Part shown: in pieces, positions 31,714 to 40,954 of the stretch
How the letters are laid out: every line of letters starts with the position of its first letter
How positions within the stretch are numbered: position 1 is the stretch's first letter
Source of the DNA: Methylomicrobium sp051061015
GTDB taxonomy: Bacteria > Pseudomonadota > Gammaproteobacteria > Methylococcales > Methylomonadaceae
Length of the DNA stretch: 64,000 bases
Direction of reading: 5' to 3'
NCBI GenBank assembly: GCA_051061015.1
Contig: JBPFEG010000055.1
Coordinates: forward strand, 62,001-126,000
The notes under the pieces: generated by a model
Told to the model about the DNA's origin: nothing
What the model saw: the letters and a program-made list of their open reading frames with translations, nothing else
Databases searched by the model: none
Position numbers and translations under genes: made by a program

Positions 31714-32676
31714 CTAATCGCCGATAACACCTTTCGCCTGCACATCGGCATGATACGAGGAGCGGACCAGGGGCGCGCTGGCGACCTGCTCAAAGCCCAT
31801 TTCTTTGGCTGTTTTGCCGAATTCGTCGAATTCTGCCGGCGCGATATAGCGCCTGACGGGCAGGTGCGCCTTGCTGGGCTGCAGATATTGGCCGAGAGTC
31901 AGCATCGTACAGCCGTGGCCCAGTAACTCCTGCATCACTTGGTAAACTTCTTCCGGCTCCTCGCCGATCCCGAGCATCAACCCGGATTTGGTCGGCGTCT
32001 CAGGCCGTGCTTTTTTATAGCCTTCGAGCAATTTCAGCGAACCTGCATAGTCGGCGCCTGGCCGTGCCTGCCTGTACAGCCGCGGCACCGTTTCGAGATT
32101 GTGATTGAATACGTCGCAGGGCTGATCGGCCAGAATCACGATCGCTTTGTCCATCCGCCCCCGAAAATCGGGGACCAGGACCTCGATTCTGGTTTTAGGG
32201 GATTGCTGCCTGATTTCCTTGATGCAGTCAGCGAAATGCGCGGCACCGCCGTCGCGAAGATCGTCGCGATCCACAGAGGTAATCACCACATAGTTCAGCG
32301 CCAGCGCCTTGATCGCCTCGGCCAGCTGGCGCGGCTCGTTCGGGTCGAGTGGCAAGGGTTTGCCGTGCGCCACATCGCAAAACGGGCAGCGGCGGGTGCA
32401 GAGGTCGCCCATGATCATGAAGGTCGCAGTGCCATGCTGGAAGCATTCGCCAAGATTCGGGCATGCGGCTTCTTCGCAGACCGTATGCAGATTATGCTCG
32501 CGCAGCAACTGTTTGACGCGGGTCACTTCATTGCCGGCGGTCAGCTTGATGCGTATCCATTCCGGCTTGCGCAGCGGCGTATCGCTGGTTTCGACCTTGA
32601 CCGGAATACGCGCGAGTTTTTCGGTATTGCGTTGATGGGTTTCCGGCGTGGCGCGGGAGGGCGCTTGAAAAGTCAT
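31714..32676 (-). CDS. lipA: Lipoyl synthase LipA
   Basis: LipA inserts two sulfur atoms into octanoyl groups on carrier domains, a radical-SAM reaction. The 320-residue protein has both cluster motifs: the auxiliary one CEEAACPNLGEC (about 68-79) and the radical-SAM CTRRCPFC (about 93-101), plus the C-terminal RSSYHADVQ. It overlaps lipB by 4 bases and is the last gene of the long minus-strand run. Confidence 0.97.
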   Translation of the reverse strand: MTFQAPSRATPETHQRNTEKLARIPVKVETSDTPLRKPEWIRIKLTAGNEVTRVKQLLREHNLHTVCEEAACPNLGECFQHGTATFMIMGDLCTRRCPFCDVAHGKPLPLDPNEPRQLAEAIKALALNYVVITSVDRDDLRDGGAAHFADCIKEIRQQSPKTRIEVLVPDFRGRMDKAIVILADQPCDVFNHNLETVPRLYRQARPGADYAGSLKLLEGYKKARPETPTKSGLMLGIGEEPEEVYQVMQELLGHGCTMLTLGQYLQPSKAHLPVRRYIAPAEFDEFGKTAKEMGFEQVASAPLVRSSYHADVQAKGVIGD

Positions 32677-33281
32677 GATTGCAGTTTTTCCGTCAATAGT
32701 TGGAGCACCCGCTCGGCCAGTTCGCGCTCACTGACCGCAACACCGAGGTCGGCCAGCTGCGTAACCTCGAGCCCGGCATAGCCACAGGGATTGATGAATT
32801 TGAACGGCGTCAAGTCCATCGCGTTATTCAGACTGAGTCCATGATAACAGCAGTTGTTCCGGATCCGTATTCCGATCGAGCCGATTTTTTTGCCGTCCAC
32901 ATACACGCCGGGCGCTTCAGGCCGGGCATTCGCATCAATGCCATAATACGCGAGCGTATCGATCATCGTTTGCTCAAGCAGAGTCACCAGCGGCCTCACA
33001 CCCAACTGATGGCGCTTGAGATTCAGCAGCGGATAAACGACCAGTTGACCGGGTCCGTGATAGGTCACCTGCCCTCCCCGGTCGCTCTGAACGACCGGAG
33101 TCGCACCGATATTCAGCAAATGTTCGCGTTTGCCGTTCAGCCCCAATGTATAGACAGGGAAATGTTCGACGATCCAGATCTGATCGTCCGTTTCCGGCGT
33201 TCTATCCAGGGTGAAACGCTGCATGGCCTGCCAGGTCATTTCGTAGTCCTGTAAGCCGAGTTGCCGGATCGTGATCGCCAT
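32673..33281 (-). CDS. lipB: Octanoyltransferase LipB
   Basis: LipB moves octanoate from acyl carrier protein to lipoyl domains, supplying LipA. The start at 33281 gives MAITIRQLGLQDY; an ATG six codons earlier is less likely. Motifs are GGQVTYHGPGQLVVYPL, the active lysine in GKKIGSIGIRIRNNC and the catalytic cysteine in FINPCGYAG. About 202 residues, normal. It overlaps lipA and follows ybeD by 61 bases. Confidence 0.96.
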   Translation of the reverse strand: MAITIRQLGLQDYEMTWQAMQRFTLDRTPETDDQIWIVEHFPVYTLGLNGKREHLLNIGATPVVQSDRGGQVTYHGPGQLVVYPLLNLKRHQLGVRPLVTLLEQTMIDTLAYYGIDANARPEAPGVYVDGKKIGSIGIRIRNNCCYHGLSLNNAMDLTPFKFINPCGYAGLEVTQLADLGVAVSERELAERVLQLLTEKLQS

Positions 33282-33342
33282 AGTATAAAAATGCCCCATA
33301 TCCGAACCGTTCTCGCCATCCGGATGGTATCCTGAGCCTGAC

Positions 33343-33609
33343 TTATAGCGTCATCAAAATATGCGGGCTGCGGTTCAGATCCAGGTAAATCGCATCCAGT
33401 TGCTGACGGCTGTGCGCCTCGATCACGACCGTGATCGCGGTATAGTTGCCGCCCTTGCTCGGCCGCGAGGAAACCGCGCCTTCGCCAAGGTTCGGGCTAT
33501 GCCGGCGTACGATTTCCACGACGATCAGATCCAGTTCGGGGCTGCTCTTGCCCATCGCCTTGATCGCGAAAGTACAGGGAAAGGTTAAAAGGGATTCTTC
33601 GTTCATCAA
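33343..33609 (-). CDS. ybeD: YbeD/DUF493 family protein
   Basis: The 88-residue protein matches the small ACT-like DUF493 family that sits next to lipB in many gammaproteobacteria (FPCTFAIKAMGKSSPELD at the start, SKGGNYTAITVVIEAHSRQQLDAIY later). Its biochemical role is not settled; a regulatory ACT-like role in lipoate metabolism has been suggested from context. It overlaps dat by 4 bases. Confidence 0.92.
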   Translation of the reverse strand: MMNEESLLTFPCTFAIKAMGKSSPELDLIVVEIVRRHSPNLGEGAVSSRPSKGGNYTAITVVIEAHSRQQLDAIYLDLNRSPHILMTL

Positions 33610-34445
33610 AAGGAGTGTTTATAAGCCTGAAACAGGCTATGGACCGTTTGCCAGACCGGCCCCGGCTTGCCTGCGCCGATGGGCCGGCCATCGAGTTCGA
33701 TCACCGGAACGATCTCGCGGATCGAACTTGCGATCCATATTTCATCGGCCTGTTTCAGATCATCAATCGAAATAGATTGTTCCCGGTAGGATATATGGTG
33801 CGCCTCGGCAATTTTCAAGATCACCGCGCGGGTGATGCCGGGCAAAATGTCATGACTCAATGGAGGAGTGATCAATGTACCATTCCGTACCGCAAAAACA
33901 TTGCTCGACGAACCTTCGGTCACAAAACCGTTTTTGACCAGGATCGCCTCCGCGCCGCCGCGCTCGGATGCTTCCTGCCTGAGCAGAACATTTGCCAGCA
34001 GGGTGATCGCCTTGACATGGCAATTCTGCCAGCGGCTGTCCTCCAGGCAAGCGGCCTTGATACCGGTCTCGCGCTCCGGATAAGGCAAAATCGGCGAACT
34101 CATCGCGAAAACGGTCGGTTCGACGTTTTCCGGAAACAGATGATCCCGTTTTGGCGCCACGCCGCGGGTAATTTGCAGATAGAGGTATTGATCGGTTCCG
34201 TCTTCCAGAAGCGGGGCAAAAATACTGCGCCATTTATCCAGACTGTGCGGATTGCCGATCCGAACGGCGGCAAGACTGTTGTCGAGCCTTGCCATATGCG
34301 CATCGAATTCGAACAGACGGCCGCGATAGGCCGGAATCACTTCATAGACCCCGTCGCCAAACAGAAAGCCGCGATCGAGTACCGAAATATGCGCAGCTTC
34401 GATAGGGAGATACCGACCGTTTAAATAAACGGGTTTATTGGGCAT
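33606..34445 (-). CDS. dat: D-amino acid aminotransferase
   Basis: A fold-type IV PLP enzyme that makes D-alanine or D-glutamate for wall synthesis. The 279 residues include the opening VYLNGRYLPIEAAHISVLDRGFLFGDGVYEV, here read in two parts, with the PLP lysine in CHVKAITLLANVLLR and the later VTEGSSSNVFAV. The start at 34445 (MPNKPVYLNG) overlaps the end of dacA by 11 bases; an ATG four codons earlier is possible. Position between dacA and ybeD is typical. Confidence 0.93.
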   Translation of the reverse strand: MPNKPVYLNGRYLPIEAAHISVLDRGFLFGDGVYEVIPAYRGRLFEFDAHMARLDNSLAAVRIGNPHSLDKWRSIFAPLLEDGTDQYLYLQITRGVAPKRDHLFPENVEPTVFAMSSPILPYPERETGIKAACLEDSRWQNCHVKAITLLANVLLRQEASERGGAEAILVKNGFVTEGSSSNVFAVRNGTLITPPLSHDILPGITRAVILKIAEAHHISYREQSISIDDLKQADEIWIASSIREIVPVIELDGRPIGAGKPGPVWQTVHSLFQAYKHSF

Positions 34446-35613
34446 CCGCTTTAGCAAAGCGCATCAATACGCCATCGAGCAGACGCCGGAACATATTGCC
34501 TTCGCCGACCGTTTTCAAGGCAATCAAGTCTTTTTGATCAATGACCTTGTCTTTGTAGGTTACCTCGACCGTGCCGAATTTGTCGCCTTCCTTAAACGGA
34601 GCAATGATCGGCTGATTGATGTGAATGGCCGATTTCACCTCGCTGGCGCCGCCGCGCGGCACTGTGACATAGAGACTTTCTGCAAGCCCCAACGGCACGG
34701 TTTGGGCGTCGCCTTTCCAGATTTTTGAGTCGGACAAGGAAGTCTTGCCCTCGAAGAGGCGTTGGGATTCGAAAAAGCGGAAGCCGTAGTTCAACAGATT
34801 TTGATTTTCGACGGCCCGGGCGCTGGCACTTTTGGTACCCATCACTACCGATATCAGGCGCATGTCGTTCCTGAGAGCCGAAGCGACCAGGCAATAACCC
34901 GCTTCATCGGTAAACCCGGTTTTGACGCCGTCCACCGTACCGTCCCGCGACAAGAGCAGGTTGCGGTTATGCTGCACGATGTTGTTAAAGGTAAACTCTT
35001 TTTGCGAGAACCAGGGGTAATACTGCGGGAATTCCTTAATCAGGGCGGTCGTCAAAGTCGCCAGATCGCGCGCCGAAGTGTAATGATCCTCAACAGGAAG
35101 CCCGTCCGCATTTTTGAAATGCGTGTTCTTCATGCCCAGACGAGCGGCATGCTGATTCATCAAATCCGCGAAGGTGGATTCGTCGCCAGCGATGTGTTCG
35201 GCTAATGCCACACTGGCATCATTGCCGGACTGAATGATTACGCCTTTCAACAGATCTTCGATTTTGACCTGTGCATTGACCTCGACAAACATCCGCGAAC
35301 CCGAGGTGCTCCAGGCTTTTTTACTGATAGTGGCAAGATCGTCCAGATGCAGATGACCGTTCGCGAGTTCCTTGAACACCACGTAGACGGTCATGATTTT
35401 GGTCAGACTGGCCGGCGCGAGTTTCTCGTCGGCATTGCTTTCTGCGAGCACTTTGCCGGTCTGGAAATCTTGCAGAATAAACGCTTTCGCATCGGCGGCC
35501 GGCGGCGCAGGCGTTTGTATTTCAAGGGTTTCAGCATTTGCCTGCAGCACAACCGCTAGCAGAGCAAACGCACATAACTTCACGATCAGCATCGAATTTC
35601 TATTAAAAAACAT
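34435..35613 (-). CDS. dacA: D-alanyl-D-alanine carboxypeptidase (PBP5/6 type)
   Basis: This penicillin-binding protein trims terminal D-alanine from peptidoglycan stem peptides. The 392-residue precursor has a signal peptide cleaved near ANA-E (about residue 28). The serine-type active-site motifs are in order: SLTK in PASLTKIMTVY, SGN in IQSGNDASVALAE and KTG in DGVKTGFTDEAG. The C-terminal amphipathic anchor is also present (LLDGVLMRFAKADAQ). The start may alternatively be the ATG seven codons later. Confidence 0.95.
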   Translation of the reverse strand: MFFNRNSMLIVKLCAFALLAVVLQANAETLEIQTPAPPAADAKAFILQDFQTGKVLAESNADEKLAPASLTKIMTVYVVFKELANGHLHLDDLATISKKAWSTSGSRMFVEVNAQVKIEDLLKGVIIQSGNDASVALAEHIAGDESTFADLMNQHAARLGMKNTHFKNADGLPVEDHYTSARDLATLTTALIKEFPQYYPWFSQKEFTFNNIVQHNRNLLLSRDGTVDGVKTGFTDEAGYCLVASALRNDMRLISVVMGTKSASARAVENQNLLNYGFRFFESQRLFEGKTSLSDSKIWKGDAQTVPLGLAESLYVTVPRGGASEVKSAIHINQPIIAPFKEGDKFGTVEVTYKDKVIDQKDLIALKTVGEGNMFRRLLDGVLMRFAKADAQ

Positions 35614-35646
35614 TACGCTACAAGGCTAACTGAATAAACACTGGTA

Positions 35647-36510
35647 CTATTGTACCATGACACTTCCGTTTTGGTCGTTTTCAGTCACCAATTGAGCGCC
35701 GGTGATACCCAGCCTAGCGAGTTGCAGATTCAGCTTGTCGGCTCCCGATTTGCTATCAACCGGCCCGACTTGAACGGTGTAAAGCGTGGACTTGTGATGA
35801 TGCGAAGTGAGTACTTTAGCTTTGGCCAGATGTTTCGCAGCGATTTTACTCTTCAGTTTGTGAGCCTGGCGGGCGCTTTTAAAAGTGCCGACCTGCAGAA
35901 AGATGCCCTGCTTCTGCTGTTCTTCCTCAGCCTGCCTCATCTTGCGGATCGCCTGTTCGTTGGAAATCGCCTTAATCTCGACCGGCGCAGTACCTTTCAT
36001 CTCCAACTCTTGGGCAGCGGCGTAGGATAGATCCAGCAAGCGATTGCGAATAAATGGACCGCGGTCGTTGATGCGCACGATCACCTTACGATTATTTTCG
36101 AGATTGGTAACCTCGGCATAGGAAGGAATCGGCAGGGTTTTATGCGCAGCGGTCAGCGCATACATATCGAAAATTTCGCCGGTTGCAGTTTTTTTACCGT
36201 GGAAGCGAGGACCGTACCAGGAAGCAATGCCCTGTTTGATGTAGCGGGCGAGGCGCGGCAGCAAGGCTTCATTCTGTTCGGCTTCCTGCCCGACTTCTGT
36301 AGAAGCCTCTTCGGATTTATTAATGTTGAGTACGGTATGATGGCGGATTTGATGATTGGCGGCTAGATGCCGCCTGGGTCGCTCCTCGGCCTGTTGGGCT
36401 GCGGTTTCTCCGGTGACGGAAGGCGCAGTGGCCATTAATGGCGTTTTGACTTGAGTGGCTGAGCAACTGCAAAGCACAGTTATAGAGAGAGCCGGTATGA
36501 TTTTATTCAT
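35647..36510 (-). CDS. rlpA: Septal-ring-type lytic transglycosylase RlpA with SPOR domain
   Basis: RlpA binds and cuts denuded glycan strands at division sites. The 287-residue product begins with a lipoprotein-like signal (ALSITVLCSCSAT). A double-psi beta-barrel domain follows (GIASWYGPRFHGKKTATGEIFDMYALTAAHKTLP in two parts, about 92-180, with VRINDRGPF). A C-terminal SPOR domain ends it (GIFLQVGTFKSARQAHKLK to about 280). It overlaps mltB by 8 bases. Confidence 0.94.
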   Translation of the reverse strand: MNKIIPALSITVLCSCSATQVKTPLMATAPSVTGETAAQQAEERPRRHLAANHQIRHHTVLNINKSEEASTEVGQEAEQNEALLPRLARYIKQGIASWYGPRFHGKKTATGEIFDMYALTAAHKTLPIPSYAEVTNLENNRKVIVRINDRGPFIRNRLLDLSYAAAQELEMKGTAPVEIKAISNEQAIRKMRQAEEEQQKQGIFLQVGTFKSARQAHKLKSKIAAKHLAKAKVLTSHHHKSTLYTVQVGPVDSKSGADKLNLQLARLGITGAQLVTENDQNGSVMVQ

Positions 36511-37474
36511 AGGAAGACGCGATTTGATAATTTAAGAGTGCCTGGCTAAGCTGATAAACAGCCATGGCATAGAGTGAACTTTGGTTATAACGTTTAATAA
36601 CGTAAAAATTGTCTAAAACAGCCCAAAGCTCATAGCCATGTTCTTGCTTGAACGCCAGAAGTTTTACTTTACTATCTAAAGGTAGCGGCCTTGAAAATTC
36701 AACACGGATCGATTCTAACTCATCAATTCTTAAATATCTCTTAATCTTGTCATTTAAAAGTGCTTTGTAATCCTCATTTTTGGCAAAAACTTGCACCGCC
36801 ACCGGCTGATTTTTGACCCAGCCATGGGCCTTGAAATAGCTGGCAATACTAGCGATAGCGTCTTTCGGATCATGCCATAAATCGCGTTTGCCGTCCTGAT
36901 TGAAATCGGCCGCAAAAGAACGAAAACTGCTCGGCATGAACTGCGGCATGCCCATCGCCCCCGCATACGAACCTGTGGGAAGCAAGGGGCTGACCTTTTC
37001 TTCGCGGCACAAGAGCAGAAATTGTTCCAGTTCGCTGCTAAAAAAACGGCTGCGCGGTGGATACGCAAAAGTGAGCGTCGCTAACGCGTCAATCACCCGG
37101 TAGTAGCCGGGACGGCGGCCGTACAGCGTTTCGACGCCGAGTATCGCGACGATGATTTCTGGCGGTACACCGTATTGCTCTGAAACTTGTTTAAGAGTTT
37201 CCGAGTGTTGGCGCCAGAACGCCGCCCCTTCCTTGATCCGGGCGTCGGTCAGAAAAATTTTCCGGTATTTGTGCCAGGGCATCGCTTCCGCGGGCGAGGC
37301 AATTTTTTTCAGTACGTCGTCCTTGATTTTGACCTGATCGAATACGTCTTCCAGTTCGTCTTCGGAAAACTGGTGTTTGGCAACCATCTCATCAATAAAG
37401 ATGTTTTTGTCACGCTGCTGAGCGCAGGAAGCGAGCACGACCAAGAAACAAAGCATAATGGCGCGAACGAGCAT
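36503..37474 (-). CDS. mltB: Membrane-bound lytic transglycosylase B MltB
   Basis: MltB cleaves peptidoglycan between MurNAc and GlcNAc. The 323-residue lipoprotein has a lipobox (VLASC, cysteine about residue 17). The catalytic glutamate is in ILGVETLYGRRPG, and the family motifs GAMGMPQFMPSSFRSF and DLWHDPKDAIASIASYFKAHGW follow. Length is near the E. coli enzyme. It lies 12 bases after rodA. Confidence 0.95.
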   Translation of the reverse strand: MLVRAIMLCFLVVLASCAQQRDKNIFIDEMVAKHQFSEDELEDVFDQVKIKDDVLKKIASPAEAMPWHKYRKIFLTDARIKEGAAFWRQHSETLKQVSEQYGVPPEIIVAILGVETLYGRRPGYYRVIDALATLTFAYPPRSRFFSSELEQFLLLCREEKVSPLLPTGSYAGAMGMPQFMPSSFRSFAADFNQDGKRDLWHDPKDAIASIASYFKAHGWVKNQPVAVQVFAKNEDYKALLNDKIKRYLRIDELESIRVEFSRPLPLDSKVKLLAFKQEHGYELWAVLDNFYVIKRYNQSSLYAMAVYQLSQALLNYQIASSYE

Positions 37475-37486
37475 AAGACAGATTCC

Positions 37487-38617
37487 TCAACCAATCGAGA
37501 ATTTTTGATGGGTATGGATCGACATCAGAATGCCGAAACCGGCGAGCAGGGTGACGATCGAGGTGCCGCCATAGCTGATCAGTGGCAGCGGCACACCGAC
37601 GACAGGCAGAATGCCGATCACCATGCCGATGTTCACGAAGACATAGACAAAAAATGTAAAAGCCAGCGAACTGGCCAACAGCCGGTTATAACTGTCGCGC
37701 GCCTGGGAAGCGATATAGAGGCTGCGCGTGATGATCAGCAAATACAGAACCAACAACCCGAAACAGCCGAATAGGCCGAATTCCTCCGCGAACACTGCGA
37801 AAATGAAGTCGGTCGAGCTTTCCGGCAGAAACTCGAGCTCGGATTGCGTGCTGCCGAGCCAGCCCTTCCCGTAAATTCCGCCAGATCCGATCGCGATCTT
37901 CGACTGAATGATATGGTAGCCCCTCCCCAGAGGGTCAGCTTCCGGATTTAGAAAAGTCCGTACCCGATCGCGCTGATAGTCGTGCATCAAATGCCAGATC
38001 ACCGGCGTCGAGGCGCCGATCAGCCCGACGATCGCGCCGATGAACCAATAGGAAAGCCCGGCAAAAAACAATACCGCGGCACCTGCGGAGGCGACCAGCA
38101 GCGCGGTGCCGAGGTCTGGCTGCTTGGCAATCAACAAAGTCGGCAGAATGATCAGAAAACCGGCGATCATCAACTGTTTCGGCTTTGGCGGCAAGTGGTG
38201 CTCGGCCAGATACCAGGCAATCATCATCGGCGTGGTGATCTTGATCATTTCGGACGGTTGAAAACGAAAAAATCCGAGATCCAGCCAACGCTGCGCGCCT
38301 TTGCCGATCTGCCCCATGATCAGCACGGCGATCAGTAAAAAAATACCGATGCCGAACAGAACGGCCGAATAGCGTTTGAACTGTATCGGATTGACCTGCG
38401 CCAGTGCGGTCATCAACAAAAACGCAAGGCCGACGCGCGCCGCCTGGCGCAACAAGACACCCAAATCCTGACCACCCGAACTGTAGAGGATCACAAAGCT
38501 CAAGAGAGCAGTCAGAAGCAGACAAAGAAATAACGGAATATCGATATGCAGCTTTCGCAGCAATTTGCCGATCAATGAAGGCGGATGAAAATGTTCGCGT
38601 CGAGTTTCAGTCTTCAT
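37487..38617 (-). CDS. rodA: Rod-shape SEDS glycosyltransferase RodA
   Basis: RodA polymerises glycan strands in the elongasome with PBP2. The 376-residue protein has about ten membrane helices and the SEDS signatures FQPSEMIKI, QPDLGTALLV, GLIGASTPVIW and the final VGVPLPLISYGGTS. Its start overlaps the end of mrdA by 11 bases, in the classic mrdA-rodA pairing. Confidence 0.97.
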   Translation of the reverse strand: MKTETRREHFHPPSLIGKLLRKLHIDIPLFLCLLLTALLSFVILYSSGGQDLGVLLRQAARVGLAFLLMTALAQVNPIQFKRYSAVLFGIGIFLLIAVLIMGQIGKGAQRWLDLGFFRFQPSEMIKITTPMMIAWYLAEHHLPPKPKQLMIAGFLIILPTLLIAKQPDLGTALLVASAGAAVLFFAGLSYWFIGAIVGLIGASTPVIWHLMHDYQRDRVRTFLNPEADPLGRGYHIIQSKIAIGSGGIYGKGWLGSTQSELEFLPESSTDFIFAVFAEEFGLFGCFGLLVLYLLIITRSLYIASQARDSYNRLLASSLAFTFFVYVFVNIGMVIGILPVVGVPLPLISYGGTSIVTLLAGFGILMSIHTHQKFSIG

Positions 38618-40451
38618 GAAGATTTTGTAAATATTGCTTGATCACTTTGCCGGCGATCGGCGCGGCGACCGTACCGCCGTGACTGCCATGCTCGACGACC
38701 ACCGCGACTGCGATTTTCGGATCGTCAGCCGGCGCGAACGCGACAAAAAGCGCATTATCGCGCAGTTTAAAGTCGATTTCGCTCTCATTATATTTTGCGC
38801 CCTGCTTGATCCCAAACACCTGCGCAGTCCCGGTCTTGCCGGCAATCTGATAAGGGATGCCGTAGCCGATCCGTTTCGCGGTACCGGAACCGCTATGCAC
38901 GACATTAATCATGCCGGCAAAGACCGTATCGAGATTTCCGGCTTTCAACGGAATAAATTTACCATGCTTTTCCGGCCCCTTCTGGACGCCTTGCGGGGTG
39001 ATGAGTTTATCCACCAGAAACGGGGTGACAACTTCGCCGTGGTTGGCCAGCGTCGCCGTCGCGCGTGCCAGCTGCAGCGGTGAAACCTGATGATAGCCCT
39101 GGCCAATGCCGCTAATCAGCGTTTCGCCTTCATACCATCTCTGCTTTCTTTTTTCCCGCTTCCAGGCCGGCGATGGCAACAGTCCCTGTGTCTCACCATA
39201 AAGATCGATTCCCGATTTCTCACCGAAGCCGAATTGCTGGAGAAAATCATGCATTTTTTGAATGCCGAGCATTTGCGCCAGACGGTAAAAATAGACATCG
39301 CAGGACTCGGTAATGGCTCGGATCATATCCACCGTGCCGTGACCGCCCTTGCGCCAGTCGCGATAGCGGTGATCGACGCCCGGCAAGGTGTAATAACCCG
39401 GGCAATATAAGCCCTGCGCAGCGCGAATCTCGTCATTTTCCAGCCCTGCCAGTGCAATGAAGGGCTTAATTGTCGATCCGGGCGGATAAAGACCGCGCAA
39501 TGCCCGGTTATAAAGCGGCTGGTTTTCCGATTCGTTCAATTCCCTATAAGCCTCCCCGGAAATCCCGACGACGAAAGGATTCGGGTCGAAGCCGGGGCGG
39601 CTGACGAACACCAGAACGCCGCCGGTCTTCACATCGATCGCGACCACCGCCCCGTTATAAAAGTCGAGCGCGTCGTAAGCGGTTTTTTGCAAATCAATAT
39701 CGAGAGTCAGGTAAAGATTCGCGCCGGGAACCGGCTTGACTTCATTCAAGGTATTCAGCGAACGGCCTTGCACATTGGTTTCGATTTCTGCATAACCGGC
39801 CTTGCCGTGCAGTTGCGTTTCGTAAGTCCTTTCAATGCCCAGCTTGCCGATGTGATTAGTGCCCTGATATTCGGGCATCGGCAATTCCTTCAGTTCCGCC
39901 TCGTTGATACGGCCCACATAACCGATCACATGCGAGGCGAGCTCATAATAAGGATAATGGCGCACCTGATGCGTCTTGATTTCGACGCCCGGAAAAAAAG
40001 GCATCGACACTGCAAATTTGGCGAGTTCTTCGTCGGTCATCGCGGGCAACAATGCCACGCTGTTAAAACGTTTTTCGCGTTTGCGCTGTTTATGAAATTG
40101 TTCGATTTTCTCATCCGGCAGATCGAGCAGCTTCTGCAATCTGGCCAGGGTGTCATCCATATCCTTGATCTGCTCGGGGATCAGTTCGAGGCTGTTTGAA
40201 GGGGTATTTTCGGCAAGGATCTTGCCATTGCGATCATAAATAATCCCCCGGGTCGGCGGCACCGGGGTCAGTTTGACGCTGTTTTCCTTGGAGAGGGTCG
40301 CATAATGCTCATGGCCGACGATTTGCAGATAAACGAGCCGTACGACCAGCCCTGCGCTCAACAGCCCGATAAAGATCAGCGCGACAAAGATACGGCGCAG
40401 AAACAGACGATTCTCGGCCTGGTCGTTTTTTATCGAGAACACGCGGTCCAT
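38607..40451 (-). CDS. mrdA: Penicillin-binding protein 2 (MrdA)
   Basis: PBP2 is the transpeptidase of the elongasome. The 614-residue protein has one N-terminal membrane helix (IFVALIFIGLLSAGLVVRLVYL, about 22-43). A pedestal domain follows, with RGIIYDRNGKILAEN, and then the transpeptidase domain with STIK in YPPGSTIKPF, SCD in TESCDVYFYR and KTG in GKTGTAQVFG. Length is usual. It lies between mreD and rodA. Confidence 0.97.
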   Translation of the reverse strand: MDRVFSIKNDQAENRLFLRRIFVALIFIGLLSAGLVVRLVYLQIVGHEHYATLSKENSVKLTPVPPTRGIIYDRNGKILAENTPSNSLELIPEQIKDMDDTLARLQKLLDLPDEKIEQFHKQRKREKRFNSVALLPAMTDEELAKFAVSMPFFPGVEIKTHQVRHYPYYELASHVIGYVGRINEAELKELPMPEYQGTNHIGKLGIERTYETQLHGKAGYAEIETNVQGRSLNTLNEVKPVPGANLYLTLDIDLQKTAYDALDFYNGAVVAIDVKTGGVLVFVSRPGFDPNPFVVGISGEAYRELNESENQPLYNRALRGLYPPGSTIKPFIALAGLENDEIRAAQGLYCPGYYTLPGVDHRYRDWRKGGHGTVDMIRAITESCDVYFYRLAQMLGIQKMHDFLQQFGFGEKSGIDLYGETQGLLPSPAWKREKRKQRWYEGETLISGIGQGYHQVSPLQLARATATLANHGEVVTPFLVDKLITPQGVQKGPEKHGKFIPLKAGNLDTVFAGMINVVHSGSGTAKRIGYGIPYQIAGKTGTAQVFGIKQGAKYNESEIDFKLRDNALFVAFAPADDPKIAVAVVVEHGSHGGTVAAPIAGKVIKQYLQNLHED

Positions 40452-40465
40452 TGGTCAGACCCCGC

Positions 40466-40954
40466 TTATCTGACGCGTCTGGCCAGGCGCACGAAGCGCA
40501 ATGTCGTAAAGACCAATGGCCAACTCAACGTGCCGGTCACGACCGGCAGCCAGAAAGTCGCATGCAATTGCGCCGGATGCTGTGCATTTTTGATGAAGAA
40601 CAGCAACAACTGCGACAATAGCAGACAGAAAAAAATGAACAGTGCCTGTTGTATTAACGGAAAGAGGCGCAAGCGTTTGTGCAGTTTCAGACAAAGGAAA
40701 ATCACCAGCGAATAGGCCAGCGCATACTGGCCGAACAATCTGCCGAACAACACGTCGGTCAACAGGCCAAACGACCAGGCATAAAAGATGCCGACCCTCT
40801 CGGGCACCGCCAGCGACCAGTAAATCAGGCTCAATAAAACCCAATCCGGGTTCAAAAACGCCCACTCGCCGGGCAGCGGCGCGATTCTCAAGGCCATCGC
40901 CAATCCCAGGGTAATCACGATACGGCCCCAGGCATACTTGCTATTCAAGAGCAT
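40466..40954 (-). CDS. mreD: Rod-shape-determining membrane protein MreD
   Basis: A 162-residue integral membrane protein with about five helices (GLAMALRIAPL, ALAYSLVIFLCLKL, FIFFCLLLSQLLLFFI). Sequence is poorly conserved in the family, but the place between mreC and mrdA and the phrase FLNPDWVLLSLIYWSLAVPER identify it. It overlaps mreC by 14 bases. Confidence 0.93.
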   Translation of the reverse strand: MLLNSKYAWGRIVITLGLAMALRIAPLPGEWAFLNPDWVLLSLIYWSLAVPERVGIFYAWSFGLLTDVLFGRLFGQYALAYSLVIFLCLKLHKRLRLFPLIQQALFIFFCLLLSQLLLFFIKNAQHPAQLHATFWLPVVTGTLSWPLVFTTLRFVRLARRVR